NCBI GenBank assembly: GCA_003483345.1
Contig: DMWH01000123.1
Span: forward strand, 13,261-19,276
Reading direction: 5' to 3'
Source of the DNA: Clostridiales bacterium
Lineage (GTDB): Bacteria > Bacillota > Clostridia > Tissierellales > Sedimentibacteraceae
Length of the DNA: 6,016 nucleotides
Shown here: piece by piece, positions 1-6,016 of the stretch
Numbering within the stretch: the stretch's first letter is position 1
How the letters are laid out: every line of letters starts with the position of its first letter
Notes under the pieces: model-generated
The model's database searches: none
What the model was told of the DNA's origin: nothing
The model's input: the letters and a program-made list of their open reading frames with translations, nothing else
Position numbers and translations under genes: made by a program

Positions 1-60
1 CGAAGGATCTCAGGTTTTATAAAATGAGATTCTTCGAGCTAATGCTCTCAAAATGACACG
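1..60. repeat. Partial intergenic inverted-repeat element, cut by the window edge
   Basis: Positions 1-12 (CGAAGGATCTCA) pair with 25-36 (TGAGATTCTTCG) over twelve base pairs, with one G-T wobble at 6/31. The loop 13-24 contains the self-complementary TTTTATAAAA. Downstream, GAGC (36-39) and GCTC (44-47) form a second small hairpin, followed by AAAATGACA. The order GAGATTCTTCG, short hairpin, then AATGACA resembles a dispersed repeat I recall from many bacterial genomes (GATTCTTCGC...GCTCAGAATGAC), usually present as inverted pairs. On that reading the left arm lies mostly outside the window. The hairpin is seen directly; the family assignment is from memory. No T-run follows the stem, so it is not a typical intrinsic terminator. 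Confidence 0.55.
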
Positions 61-100
61 GGCTTATAGATAGCAATGACAAAAATGTTAAAATATTGTA

Positions 101-129
101 TTGCATATTATGACAAAATTTTATATGAT
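101..129 (+). promoter_or_regulatory. Candidate sigma-A promoter of the ECF S-component gene
   Basis: TTGCAT (101-106) and TATGAT (124-129) are separated by 17 nt and match the -35 TTGACA and -10 TATAAT boxes at four and five of six positions. Transcription would start near 135-138, leaving a leader of about 45 nt before the TTG start at 182, too short for a riboswitch. The region is AT-rich, so chance matches are easy. The spacing and the location upstream of a monocistronic-looking gene favour the call. Confidence 0.45.
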
Positions 130-144
130 AACATACATATCATA
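124..144. promoter_or_regulatory. Inverted repeat overlapping the candidate -10 box (possible operator)
   Basis: TATGATA (124-130) and TATCATA (138-144) are perfect reverse complements separated by 7 nt. The left arm coincides with the proposed -10 hexamer and the right arm covers the likely transcription start. A repressor bound here would block polymerase, so this is a plausible operator. The arms are only A/T plus one G/C pair, and no regulator gene lies in the window, so chance is a real alternative. Confidence 0.3.
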
Positions 145-165
145 ATAAATTTTGCAGCTATAAAT

Positions 166-171
166 GGAGGG
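166..171 (+). promoter_or_regulatory. Ribosome binding site that selects a TTG start for the S-component gene
   Basis: GGAGGG at 166-171 is the only good Shine-Dalgarno match near this gene. It overlaps the ATG at 164, so it cannot serve that codon, which has only AT-rich sequence without a purine block upstream. It lies 10 nt before the in-frame TTG at 182, a slightly long but usable spacing. This favours initiation at TTG 182. Confidence 0.6.
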
Positions 172-181
172 TAAAAATAAA

Positions 182-700
182 TTGACTAAAACAAAAGAAG
201 TTATATTATGCGGATTATTACTGGCAACAGGTATAATACTACCCATGTTTTTTCATATGTTTGGTTTGACAGGTCCTATTGCTTTACCGATGCATATACC
301 TGTACTAATCGGAGGTTTTTTATTGTCGCCAAAGCTTGCATTGCTCTTAGGTATAATAACACCGGTCTTGAGCGGAATGTTAACAGGAATGCCTGTAATG
401 TTCCCTATGGCTGTAATAATGGCTTTCGAATTAGGAATATATGGTTTAGCAGCATCATTAGCTGTAAGAAAATTTAACTTATCAGTTATACCTTCATTAA
501 TTGTTTCCATGATAGCAGGAAGGATAGCAGCCGGTTTAACAGTTGCAATCTTAGTTGAATTATTCGGAGTAAAAATGAACCCCCTCATTTATATCAAGGG
601 GGCAATAATAACAGGTATTCCCGGTATCATAATACAATTAATCTTTATACCGGCATTAGTTTATGCCATAAAATCTTATGTGAAAATTAAATCGGTCTAG
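182..700 (+). CDS. ECF transporter S component, substrate unknown
   Basis: This is a small, very hydrophobic membrane protein of 172 residues from TTG 182, or 178 from the in-frame ATG at 164. It has about six predicted membrane helices, a short basic N-terminus and a basic C-terminal tail (KSYVKIKSV). S components are the substrate-binding subunits of energy-coupling factor importers. They bind a vitamin or other micronutrient in the membrane and share an EcfA/EcfA'/EcfT module usually encoded elsewhere. Family-like features are the size, the first helix after a short Lys-rich start, the small-xxx-small spacing in that helix (G11, A15) and the Gly/Pro-rich stretch GPIALPMHIPVLIGGFLL near residues 32-49. 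No ATPase or T subunit is in the window and no riboswitch precedes the gene, so the substrate cannot be inferred. TTG 182 is preferred because GGAGGG at 166-171 lies inside the first codons of the longer ORF. The stop overlaps that of the convergent DUF488 gene. Confidence 0.83.
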   Translation: MTKTKEVILCGLLLATGIILPMFFHMFGLTGPIALPMHIPVLIGGFLLSPKLALLLGIITPVLSGMLTGMPVMFPMAVIMAFELGIYGLAASLAVRKFNLSVIPSLIVSMIAGRIAAGLTVAILVELFGVKMNPLIYIKGAIITGIPGIIIQLIFIPALVYAIKSYVKIKSV

Positions 701-1065
701 TTGGAAATCATCCTTTCAATCCATTCCTTCAAAACAATGGCATGATTGAATTCTTCATTTTTGGCAGCATACAACAATGTAACATTTCCTTCTTCTAATT
801 TGTCCTTTAATAAATTGATAAAATCAAGGGCATGTTCATTGTTATCCAGCTCAAAATTATATCTTACCCTGAATTCATCCATTGTATCCGGGTCATGTTT
901 AAACGTCTTCCTTAGCTCAGTGCTGGGAGTGATTTCCTTTGCCCATTTATGAATATTTATTTTTTCTTTGCTTATTCCTCTTGGCCAAAGACGGTCTACC
1001 AATATTCTGTAACCGTCATCTTCAGAGGAGTCTTGATATACTCTTTTAATCTTAATATTATACAT
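697..1065 (-). CDS. DUF488 family protein (YeaO-like, COG3189)
   Basis: This is a 122-residue soluble protein with no signal peptide or membrane helix, close to the usual 115-125 residues of the YeaO branch of DUF488. Recognisable family blocks in order are DRLWPRG (24-30), W41-A-K-E followed by PSTELRKTF (47-55) and HDP (57-59), the FRVRY segment (65-69), and LLYAAKNEEFNHA (97-109). The function of this family is not established. Homologues are sometimes labelled as methyltransferase-related, which the sequence does not support. The ATG at 1065 is well supported by AAAGGAGA (1072-1079) six nt upstream. It is the last gene of the minus-strand cluster, 49 nt after the EamA stop, with a palindromic repeat pair in between. 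Its TAG stop overlaps the TAG of the convergent S-component gene. Confidence 0.92.
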   Translation of the reverse strand: MYNIKIKRVYQDSSEDDGYRILVDRLWPRGISKEKINIHKWAKEITPSTELRKTFKHDPDTMDEFRVRYNFELDNNEHALDFINLLKDKLEEGNVTLLYAAKNEEFNHAIVLKEWIERMISN

Positions 1066-1071
1066 ATCTTT

Positions 1072-1079
1072 TCTCCTTT
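1072..1079 (-). promoter_or_regulatory. Strong ribosome binding site of the DUF488 gene
   Basis: On the minus strand this reads AAAGGAGA, six nt before the ATG at 1065. It is the best Shine-Dalgarno match in the minus-strand cluster and suggests the DUF488 gene is translated independently of the EamA gene upstream, unlike the overlapping genes before it. Confidence 0.75.
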
Positions 1080-1092
1080 TACTTCATTATTC

Positions 1093-1134
1093 ATTGGTGC
1101 CTGGCACCTTTGGCTTATTGGTGCCTGGCACCTT
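1093..1134. repeat. Tandem pair of 18-bp palindromic repeats (GGTGCC-T-GGCACC core)
   Basis: ATTGGTGCCTGGCACCTT occurs exactly at 1093-1110 and again at 1117-1134, separated by TGGCTT, giving a 24-bp period. Each copy has a 13-bp core, GGTGCC-T-GGCACC, that is a perfect palindrome around one base (1096-1108 and 1120-1132). In RNA each core could form a 5-bp, 3-nt-loop hairpin. Alternatively the two copies could pair with each other over 12 base pairs with one central mismatch. The GC-rich cores stand out from the AT-rich surroundings. No U-run follows on either strand, so this is not a standard intrinsic terminator. I recall similar GGTGCCAGGCACC units scattered through other bacterial genomes, but cannot check here. 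The EamA gene ends inside the second copy. Confidence 0.85.
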
Positions 1135-2053
1135 CGTATGGCGTCTTCATATTTATAATGACAATGGAAGAAAATATTATGATAATTCCAAGCATATTTA
1201 TAAAATTTAATCCTTCTTCGAACACAATAATTCCAATCAGTGTAGCAACCACTATCTCTACTGATGCAATTACAGGAGTCTTTGAGATTTCTATTTGCTT
1301 TCTCAACCCTCCCAAGTATAACAAATATGACCCTACGGTTGGTATTAGACCATACCCGAACGAATAGATCCAAAATTTCAGTCCGGATACGGTTTTAATA
1401 GACTCCCAAGGTGAAGTAAATATTCCAATGGCAATTCCGCCAAATAAAAAGCCGTAAAATACAACCGTAAAAGGATGAATATCACCCGAGGTAGACTTTC
1501 CTATTATAGTTACCAAGCTATACAAAAAACCTGCTGCTACGCCAAAAAATATTCCGGCGGCCGATAATTTTATATTTGACAGATTCCCGCCCGTAACCAT
1601 TAAAAAACATCCTACAATATTTATAATTAATGCAAGAATTTTAATTCTTCCTATTGATTCCTTGAATAACATTCTTGACATGATGGCGACAAAAACAGGT
1701 GCCGTATATAAAAGTATGGCTGCAGTGGCAATTCCTACGCTTCGAATGCTTGTGATATAACTGTAATTAAAAAGAGCCTGGGACAATATGCCTAACATAA
1801 AGCATTGGCTCAACCCCTTTTTGTCAATTTTAAACAAGCTTACGCCGCCCTTGTGAAGCATTATGGGGATGAGTATCAAACATCCCATAAACATCCTCAT
1901 AAATGCCGTTAATGTGGTGTCAGCGCCGGCACTGTTTAATAAATTAACAAACAGTCCTATTGTACCCCACAAGCAACCTGCTGCAAAAATCATCAAATAG
2001 CCGATATTGTCGCGCGTAAAAATTTTCCTCTTAAATTGAATTATTTTATTCAT
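1115..2053 (-). CDS. EamA/DMT-superfamily transporter
   Basis: This 312-residue integral membrane protein has about ten predicted helices, roughly at 17-40, 47-66, 82-101, 107-125, 136-155, 163-184, 194-213, 226-248, 258-278 and 284-301. That matches the two five-helix EamA halves of the drug/metabolite transporter superfamily. Family-like features are the first-helix AAGCLWGTIGLFVN (24-37), the LLYTAPVFVAIMSRMLFKE stretch (114-132) closing the first half, and PVIASVEIVVATLIGIIVFEE (260-280) at the same place in the second half. Members export or exchange amino acids, nucleosides and other small metabolites; the substrate here cannot be predicted. The start overlaps the upstream stop as ATGA (2050-2053), with GGAG eight nt upstream (2062-2065), so translation is probably coupled. 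The last five residues (GARHQ) are encoded by a copy of the palindromic repeat and are unlikely to be ancestral. Confidence 0.93.
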   Translation of the reverse strand: MNKIIQFKRKIFTRDNIGYLMIFAAGCLWGTIGLFVNLLNSAGADTTLTAFMRMFMGCLILIPIMLHKGGVSLFKIDKKGLSQCFMLGILSQALFNYSYITSIRSVGIATAAILLYTAPVFVAIMSRMLFKESIGRIKILALIINIVGCFLMVTGGNLSNIKLSAAGIFFGVAAGFLYSLVTIIGKSTSGDIHPFTVVFYGFLFGGIAIGIFTSPWESIKTVSGLKFWIYSFGYGLIPTVGSYLLYLGGLRKQIEISKTPVIASVEIVVATLIGIIVFEEGLNFINMLGIIIIFSSIVIINMKTPYEGARHQ

Positions 2054-2709
2054 TGGTCAGTCTCCGGTATTTGTGTCCCGGAAGTGTCTAGACCGGTATT
2101 TGCCATACTATTAATGATATTTCTGAATTCATCTGTTACGCTGTAACCTTGGAATTTGACTTTGTTATATTTTTTGCTGAATTCATCGTAGTATTTTTCT
2201 TTTACATATACAGTCTTGTTTTCAATATCATAATACAAATCAAAGTTGTATTCTTCTTCTACACTGAAAATCAATACTTTGTCTTTTGTAAAAATATCAG
2301 CTTCTATCCAATAATAGCCGTCATCCTTTGGGGGCAGTTCAGCTGTTACTTCTGTTTTTTCGGAGATAAGCAGATTTTCAAGCAAAATTTTTACGTCGCC
2401 GGCCTTGTCCATATCTTCTGACAGACTTCCGTCGAAAGTCATAATCCTTTTTATATTTTCATGCTGATTGGTATATTTAATTCCTTCATTTTCATAAATA
2501 GTTGCATCAATTTTGGAAACGGTGCTGATTGAACCGGCAATTCGAGTAATATCTTTCTCCAATGCTTCTTCAACCTTTGAAATATATCTGTTTTTACTGA
2601 ATATTTTCATTACTAGCAGTATAATAACAACAAGTACCGCAATTAAAAAAGCAACTCGTCCGTAATTAATTCTTCTTCTTCTGCTGTACACTCTTTTTCT
2701 CCTGGCCAT
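2050..2709 (-). CDS. Hypothetical membrane-anchored protein with a large extracytoplasmic domain
   Basis: I do not recognise this 219-residue protein. The first 18 residues are strongly basic (nine Arg/Lys), then a single hydrophobic helix spans about 19-37, without a lipobox or an evident signal peptidase site. By the positive-inside rule the remaining ~180 residues lie outside the membrane. That part is rich in Glu, Lys, Asp and Tyr, with a predicted helical stretch near 42-60. A likely beta-rich region follows at 118-190 (YYWIEADIF, KVLIFSVEEEYNFDLYYDI, KTVYVKEKYY), and a polar Thr/Ser/Gly tail at the end. No cysteine, catalytic motif or repeat is seen. It starts one nt after the coaE stop, with a GGGGTGG-like ribosome site inside the end of coaE, and its stop overlaps the EamA start. 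A role at the cell envelope is inference from topology only. The reading frame is well supported by its tight fit between two known genes. Confidence 0.85.
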   Translation of the reverse strand: MARRKRVYSRRRRINYGRVAFLIAVLVVIILLVMKIFSKNRYISKVEEALEKDITRIAGSISTVSKIDATIYENEGIKYTNQHENIKRIMTFDGSLSEDMDKAGDVKILLENLLISEKTEVTAELPPKDDGYYWIEADIFTKDKVLIFSVEEEYNFDLYYDIENKTVYVKEKYYDEFSKKYNKVKFQGYSVTDEFRNIINSMANTGLDTSGTQIPETDQ

Positions 2710-2710
2710 T

Positions 2711-3328
2711 TCACCACCCCATACCTCTTATTTCAAGCAGAGCTTTTATATTCTCCTTTAGCTCTTCAACAGTGCCTTCGTTATTTATAACTACATCGGC
2801 CATAAATACTTTTTCTTTAATAGATATTTGCTTATTTATAATTTTTAGTACATCTTCGGGTTTTTTGTTTTCTGCAATGGCTCTTTCCATAAGTCTTTTT
2901 CTTTGAGTTTCCTCGGAAACATATATCAACCATATTTCGTCGTATATGGGCTCATGTATATCTTTGGTTTCAAATAGCAGTGGTATGTCTAGAAATATTA
3001 CCTTTTCTTTGCTTGCCTCAATACCTTCTTTTAATTTGTCATATACATAGCCGTGCACCATATTATTAAGTTCATTTAATTTTTTATCGTTGTTAAAAAC
3101 GATTTCTCCAAGCTTTTGCCTGTCTATTTCATCACCTTTTAATATATCCTCGCCAAAATGATTGATAATTTTGTAATAGAGCTCACTTCCAATATTGTAT
3201 CCTTCATGGACAATTTTATCCGAATCAAGAACCGTGAACCCAAACTCCTTAATTATATCAACAGCTGTAGATTTTCCTGTTCCAATACTTCCGGTAATCA
3301 CTATGACCTTAGGTCTATTTTGCTTCAT
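2711..3328 (-). CDS. coaE: Dephospho-CoA kinase
   Basis: CoaE phosphorylates the 3'-hydroxyl of the ribose of dephospho-CoA with ATP, the last step of coenzyme A synthesis in the cytoplasm (EC 2.7.1.24). The 205-residue length is normal. Visible motifs are the P-loop GSIGTGKS (13-20), the LDSDKI block (34-39) with acidic residues D35 and D37, DRQKLGEIVF (69-78), the histidine of the MVHGYV segment (H92), DIPLLFE (114-120), the basic lid QRKRLMER (142-149), and the C-terminal ADVVINNEGTVEEL (177-190). All match the family pattern and no key residue appears lost. The ATG at 3328 lies inside the 3' end of polA (14-nt overlap), with GGGGAG (3337-3342) eight nt upstream, so it is probably translationally coupled to polA. 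Adjacency of polA and coaE is common in Firmicutes. Confidence 0.97.
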   Translation of the reverse strand: MKQNRPKVIVITGSIGTGKSTAVDIIKEFGFTVLDSDKIVHEGYNIGSELYYKIINHFGEDILKGDEIDRQKLGEIVFNNDKKLNELNNMVHGYVYDKLKEGIEASKEKVIFLDIPLLFETKDIHEPIYDEIWLIYVSEETQRKRLMERAIAENKKPEDVLKIINKQISIKEKVFMADVVINNEGTVEELKENIKALLEIRGMGW

Positions 3329-6014
3329 ACCAGCTACTCCCCGTATTAATATCAGACTTTAAGCGAACCTTAAAATCAACAACTACATTTTCCATTTCTT
3401 CTGAAAGAATTGTCTTTACATCTTCAAGTTCATCTTTGTATGCTTCAATAATAAGTTCGTCATGAACCTGCAGGATAAGCCTCGACTTCATCTTGTTATT
3501 TTTAAGCCTTCGGTAAACTCCGACCATGGCTGCCTTTATAATATCAGCAGCGGTTCCTTGGACGGGAGTGTTTAGAGCAATTCTTTCTCCAAAGGAGCGT
3601 ATGTTGAAATTACGTGATGTAAGCTCGGGAATATACCTTCTCCTTCCAAAATATGTAGTTACATAACCGTCCCTTTTACCCTGCTCCACAATATCCTTCA
3701 TGTATTTTTCTATATTTGAATAGTATTTCATATAATTATCTATATATTTTTTTGCTTCTTTTCTCGGGATTTTTAAATCTCTGGCAAGTCCGTAATCACT
3801 TATGCCGTACACTATTCCAAAGTTTACGGCTTTGGCTCTTCCTCTCATCTCTGAAGTTACTTCGGATAATTTAACATGGAAAACCTGAGAGGCAGTCTTT
3901 GCATGAATATCTAACCCTTGCTCGAATGCATCTATTAAATTCTGCTCATTTGCCAAGTGGGACAGTACTCTAAGCTCAATTTGCGAGTAGTCGGCATCGC
4001 AAAGTATATAATCATCCTCCGGCACAAATGCTTTTCTCAGCTCTCTTCCTTCTTCGGTGCGGGTGGGAATATTCTGAAGGTTTGGCTCTGTACTTGATAT
4101 TCTTCCGGTTGAAGCAATTGTTTGATTAAATATTGAATGCACCCTGCCCGTTTTCTTGTTCACTTCGTTTTTCAATCCTTCCACATAAGTGGAGTTTAGT
4201 TTAACCATTTGCCTGTATTCAATAATTTTATCAACTATTGCATGCTCTGAGCTCAGTCTTTCAAGCACTTCAATATCGGTTGAAATACCGGTCTTTGTTT
4301 TCTTTATTATCGGCAGACCTAATTTATCAAACAAAATAACGGAAAGTTGTTTTGGAGAATTAATATTGAAGCTCTCACCTGCAATATTATAAATATCCTT
4401 TTCAAGCTCCGCGATTTTTTCCTGAAAATGAACTCCTAATTTATCAATAACGCTTATATCGACTTTAAAGCCCACAAATTCCATGTAAGCCAAAACTTCA
4501 ATCAATGGAAGCTCAATTTCTTCATAAAGACAGGTCATCTTAAGCTCGTCTATATCCTCGGTTATTTGTTTTTGTACTTTGCCTATGGTGTTTAAGTAAT
4601 TGAATATATATGCCTTCCTTTGTTCTATGTCAATTTCCTTGAATGTTTTTCTTTTAACTCCCGTACCAAGAATTTGATTTTCTGAAGGAATTTCCACATT
4701 CAAGAATTCGTAGGCAATCTTGTCCAATGAATAGGAGCTTTCTGAAGGGTTCAAAAGGTATTTTCCTATTTCCGAATCAAATTGGATATTATTTATTTGA
4801 ATATTGTTTTTCATTAAATAGATAATTTCATTTTTTAAATTATGTCCCCAAATTGCGATTTTTTCGCTTTCAAATATTTCTTTTAATTCATTAAGAACTT
4901 TTTTTTCTTCTGCTTTTTCAAAATCTATATAATAAATATTTTCACCGTCGGAAATACCTAAGGCAAGAGCATTGCTAAACAGTGCTCTTTCTCCGTCAAG
5001 CAAAAATTTTAATATCGCTTTCTCTTTGCGGCTTATATTTTTGATTATTTCTGTTAATTTTTCTTCTGAGTCAATATAAATAATGTCAATATTTTTAACT
5101 GTTTCAGCCCTGTCGGTATCAAACAATGATATTTGCCCATTATCATCAACAGGAATAGTTTCAACAAGACGCTTTTTAAACTGGCGGAATTCCAGTTCAT
5201 CATATAATTCTGACAGTTTCTTAATATCAGGTTTCTTAATTTTGAATTCCTCTATATTAAATTCAATCGGAATATCCGTAATAATACGCGCCAAGGTCTG
5301 GCTCATATAAGCCTGCATTTTATCCGTTTCCAGTTTTTCTTTAAGCTTGCCTGTAATCTTGTTAATGTTTTCATATAAATTATCTAAGCTTTTATACTCC
5401 TGGATAAGCTTAAGAGCTGTCTTTTCGCCTACTCCCGATACACCGGGTATATTGTCGGAGGAATCTCCCATGAGAGCCTTTAAATCAACAAATTGTTCAG
5501 GTTTTAACCCGTACTCTTCTCCCATGGAGTTTATATCCATTTCCACAATATTTGTAATACCTTTTTTAGTTAAAATTACTCTTACATTTTCATCTATGAG
5601 CTGCAGGTAGTCCTTGTCACTGGTAACCAGGTAAACATCTGCTCCCTGCTCCTTTGCAGCGCATGCAAATGTACCGGATACATCATCTGCTTCGAAGCCT
5701 TCAACCTCTACCCTTTTTATATTATGTACATCAAGAACATCCCTTATAAGTTTAAACTGCTGAACCAATTCATTTGGTGCTTTTTGACGATTTGCTTTGT
5801 AATCTTTATATTTTTCGTGCCTGAATGTCGGTTTTTCAGGGTCAAAAGCAACACATAAATATTCAGGGGAATATGTATCTATAATTTTATACAACATGCT
5901 CAAAAAACCGTATACAGCATTTGTATATTGTCCTTTTTTTGTCTTTAGGGGCGGTAATGCGTAAAATGCTCTGAACAGCAGGCTGTTGCCGTCCAATATC
6001 ATTATTTTTTTCAT
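3315..6014 (-). CDS. polA: DNA polymerase I with 5' nuclease and a degenerate 3'-5' exonuclease domain
   Basis: This 899-residue Pol I fills gaps and removes RNA primers and damaged DNA. The N-terminal 5' nuclease (about 1-290) is intact: D8, D58, E108/D110/D111, D133/D135 and D184/D187, with the helix-hairpin-helix GVSGVGEKTA (191-200). The middle domain (about 305-490) keeps the fold-like HNLK (391-394) and FDSEIGKYLL (412-421). By eye alignment to the E. coli enzyme it lacks the metal-binding acids: the D355/E357 pair falls at L338/D340, D424 at E396 and D501 at Y473, so proofreading is probably absent. The polymerase domain has TGRISSTEPNLQNIP (636-650), motif A DYSQIELRVLSHL (D675), O-helix R724, K728, F732 and Y736, and motif C QVHDE (849-853, D852). 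The ATG at 6014 gives the usual start (MKKIMILDGNSLLFRAFYALP). Its ribosome site and promoter lie beyond the window. It is the first visible gene of the minus-strand cluster. Confidence 0.98.
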   Translation of the reverse strand: MKKIMILDGNSLLFRAFYALPPLKTKKGQYTNAVYGFLSMLYKIIDTYSPEYLCVAFDPEKPTFRHEKYKDYKANRQKAPNELVQQFKLIRDVLDVHNIKRVEVEGFEADDVSGTFACAAKEQGADVYLVTSDKDYLQLIDENVRVILTKKGITNIVEMDINSMGEEYGLKPEQFVDLKALMGDSSDNIPGVSGVGEKTALKLIQEYKSLDNLYENINKITGKLKEKLETDKMQAYMSQTLARIITDIPIEFNIEEFKIKKPDIKKLSELYDELEFRQFKKRLVETIPVDDNGQISLFDTDRAETVKNIDIIYIDSEEKLTEIIKNISRKEKAILKFLLDGERALFSNALALGISDGENIYYIDFEKAEEKKVLNELKEIFESEKIAIWGHNLKNEIIYLMKNNIQINNIQFDSEIGKYLLNPSESSYSLDKIAYEFLNVEIPSENQILGTGVKRKTFKEIDIEQRKAYIFNYLNTIGKVQKQITEDIDELKMTCLYEEIELPLIEVLAYMEFVGFKVDISVIDKLGVHFQEKIAELEKDIYNIAGESFNINSPKQLSVILFDKLGLPIIKKTKTGISTDIEVLERLSSEHAIVDKIIEYRQMVKLNSTYVEGLKNEVNKKTGRVHSIFNQTIASTGRISSTEPNLQNIPTRTEEGRELRKAFVPEDDYILCDADYSQIELRVLSHLANEQNLIDAFEQGLDIHAKTASQVFHVKLSEVTSEMRGRAKAVNFGIVYGISDYGLARDLKIPRKEAKKYIDNYMKYYSNIEKYMKDIVEQGKRDGYVTTYFGRRRYIPELTSRNFNIRSFGERIALNTPVQGTAADIIKAAMVGVYRRLKNNKMKSRLILQVHDELIIEAYKDELEDVKTILSEEMENVVVDFKVRLKSDINTGSSWYEAK

Positions 6015-6016
6015 GG

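Noticed and set aside
76..118. ATGACAAAA direct repeats at 76-84 and 110-118
   Set aside because: These are nine-base, AT-rich matches in AT-rich DNA with no third copy and no symmetry relative to the promoter; chance is sufficient.
61..181. Vitamin riboswitch upstream of the ECF S-component gene
   Set aside because: The leader after the predicted start site is only about 45 nt. I saw no conserved aptamer core or terminator/antiterminator pair, even counting from position 37.
253..588. Minus-strand open frame of 111 codons opposite the S-component gene
   Set aside because: It is antisense to a clear membrane protein. The product shows no family features and there is no convincing ribosome site; it is a shadow of the sense frame.
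580..602. CCCCCT...AGGGGG hairpin (6-bp stem, 11-nt loop) as a terminator
   Set aside because: It lies inside the S-component coding sequence, about 100 nt before its stop, and no T-run follows on either strand. It is explained by codons.
1093..1134. Intrinsic terminator or CRISPR-like array
   Set aside because: No U-run follows the stem on either strand. There are only two units with a 6-nt gap, so it is neither a standard terminator nor a CRISPR array.
996..1373. Minus-strand open frame of 125 codons across the repeat pair and the DUF488 start
   Set aside because: It overlaps the EamA and DUF488 genes out of frame. Its repeated RCQAP motif is only the palindromic repeat read in another frame.

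Overview
The window looks like a piece of a low-GC Firmicutes chromosome, most likely from the Clostridia in the broad sense. The grounds are AT-rich DNA with A/T-ending codons, strong GGAGG-type ribosome binding sites, an ECF-type vitamin transporter S component, and a Pol I whose proofreading site looks degenerate as in other Gram-positives. I cannot name the genus. It is mostly ordinary housekeeping DNA. I found no phage, insertion sequence, CRISPR array, toxin-antitoxin or defence genes, and no strong candidate for a new system.

Layout: positions 1-60 hold the right-hand part of an imperfect inverted-repeat element cut by the window edge. Positions 61-181 are the leader of a plus-strand gene, with a candidate sigma-A promoter and a small inverted repeat over its -10 box. 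Positions 182-700 (+) encode an ECF transporter S component. Everything from 697 to 6014 lies on the minus strand and reads, in transcription order, polA, coaE, an unrecognised membrane-anchored protein, an EamA/DMT transporter, and a DUF488 (YeaO-like) protein. The first four genes are packed tightly: 14-nt overlap, 1-nt gap, then an ATGA stop/start overlap. This points to one transcript with translational coupling. The last gene sits 49 nt downstream and has its own good ribosome binding site. Its stop codon overlaps that of the convergent S-component gene in a single palindromic CTAG.

Roles: PolA (repair and Okazaki fragment maturation) and CoaE (last step of CoA synthesis) are core functions that are often neighbours in Firmicutes. 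The downstream membrane protein, metabolite exporter and DUF488 protein look like lineage-specific passengers of the same operon; no shared pathway is evident. The most unusual local detail is a tandem pair of 18-bp palindromic repeats between the EamA and DUF488 genes. One copy supplies the last five codons of the EamA gene, and the stop codon begins on its edge base.
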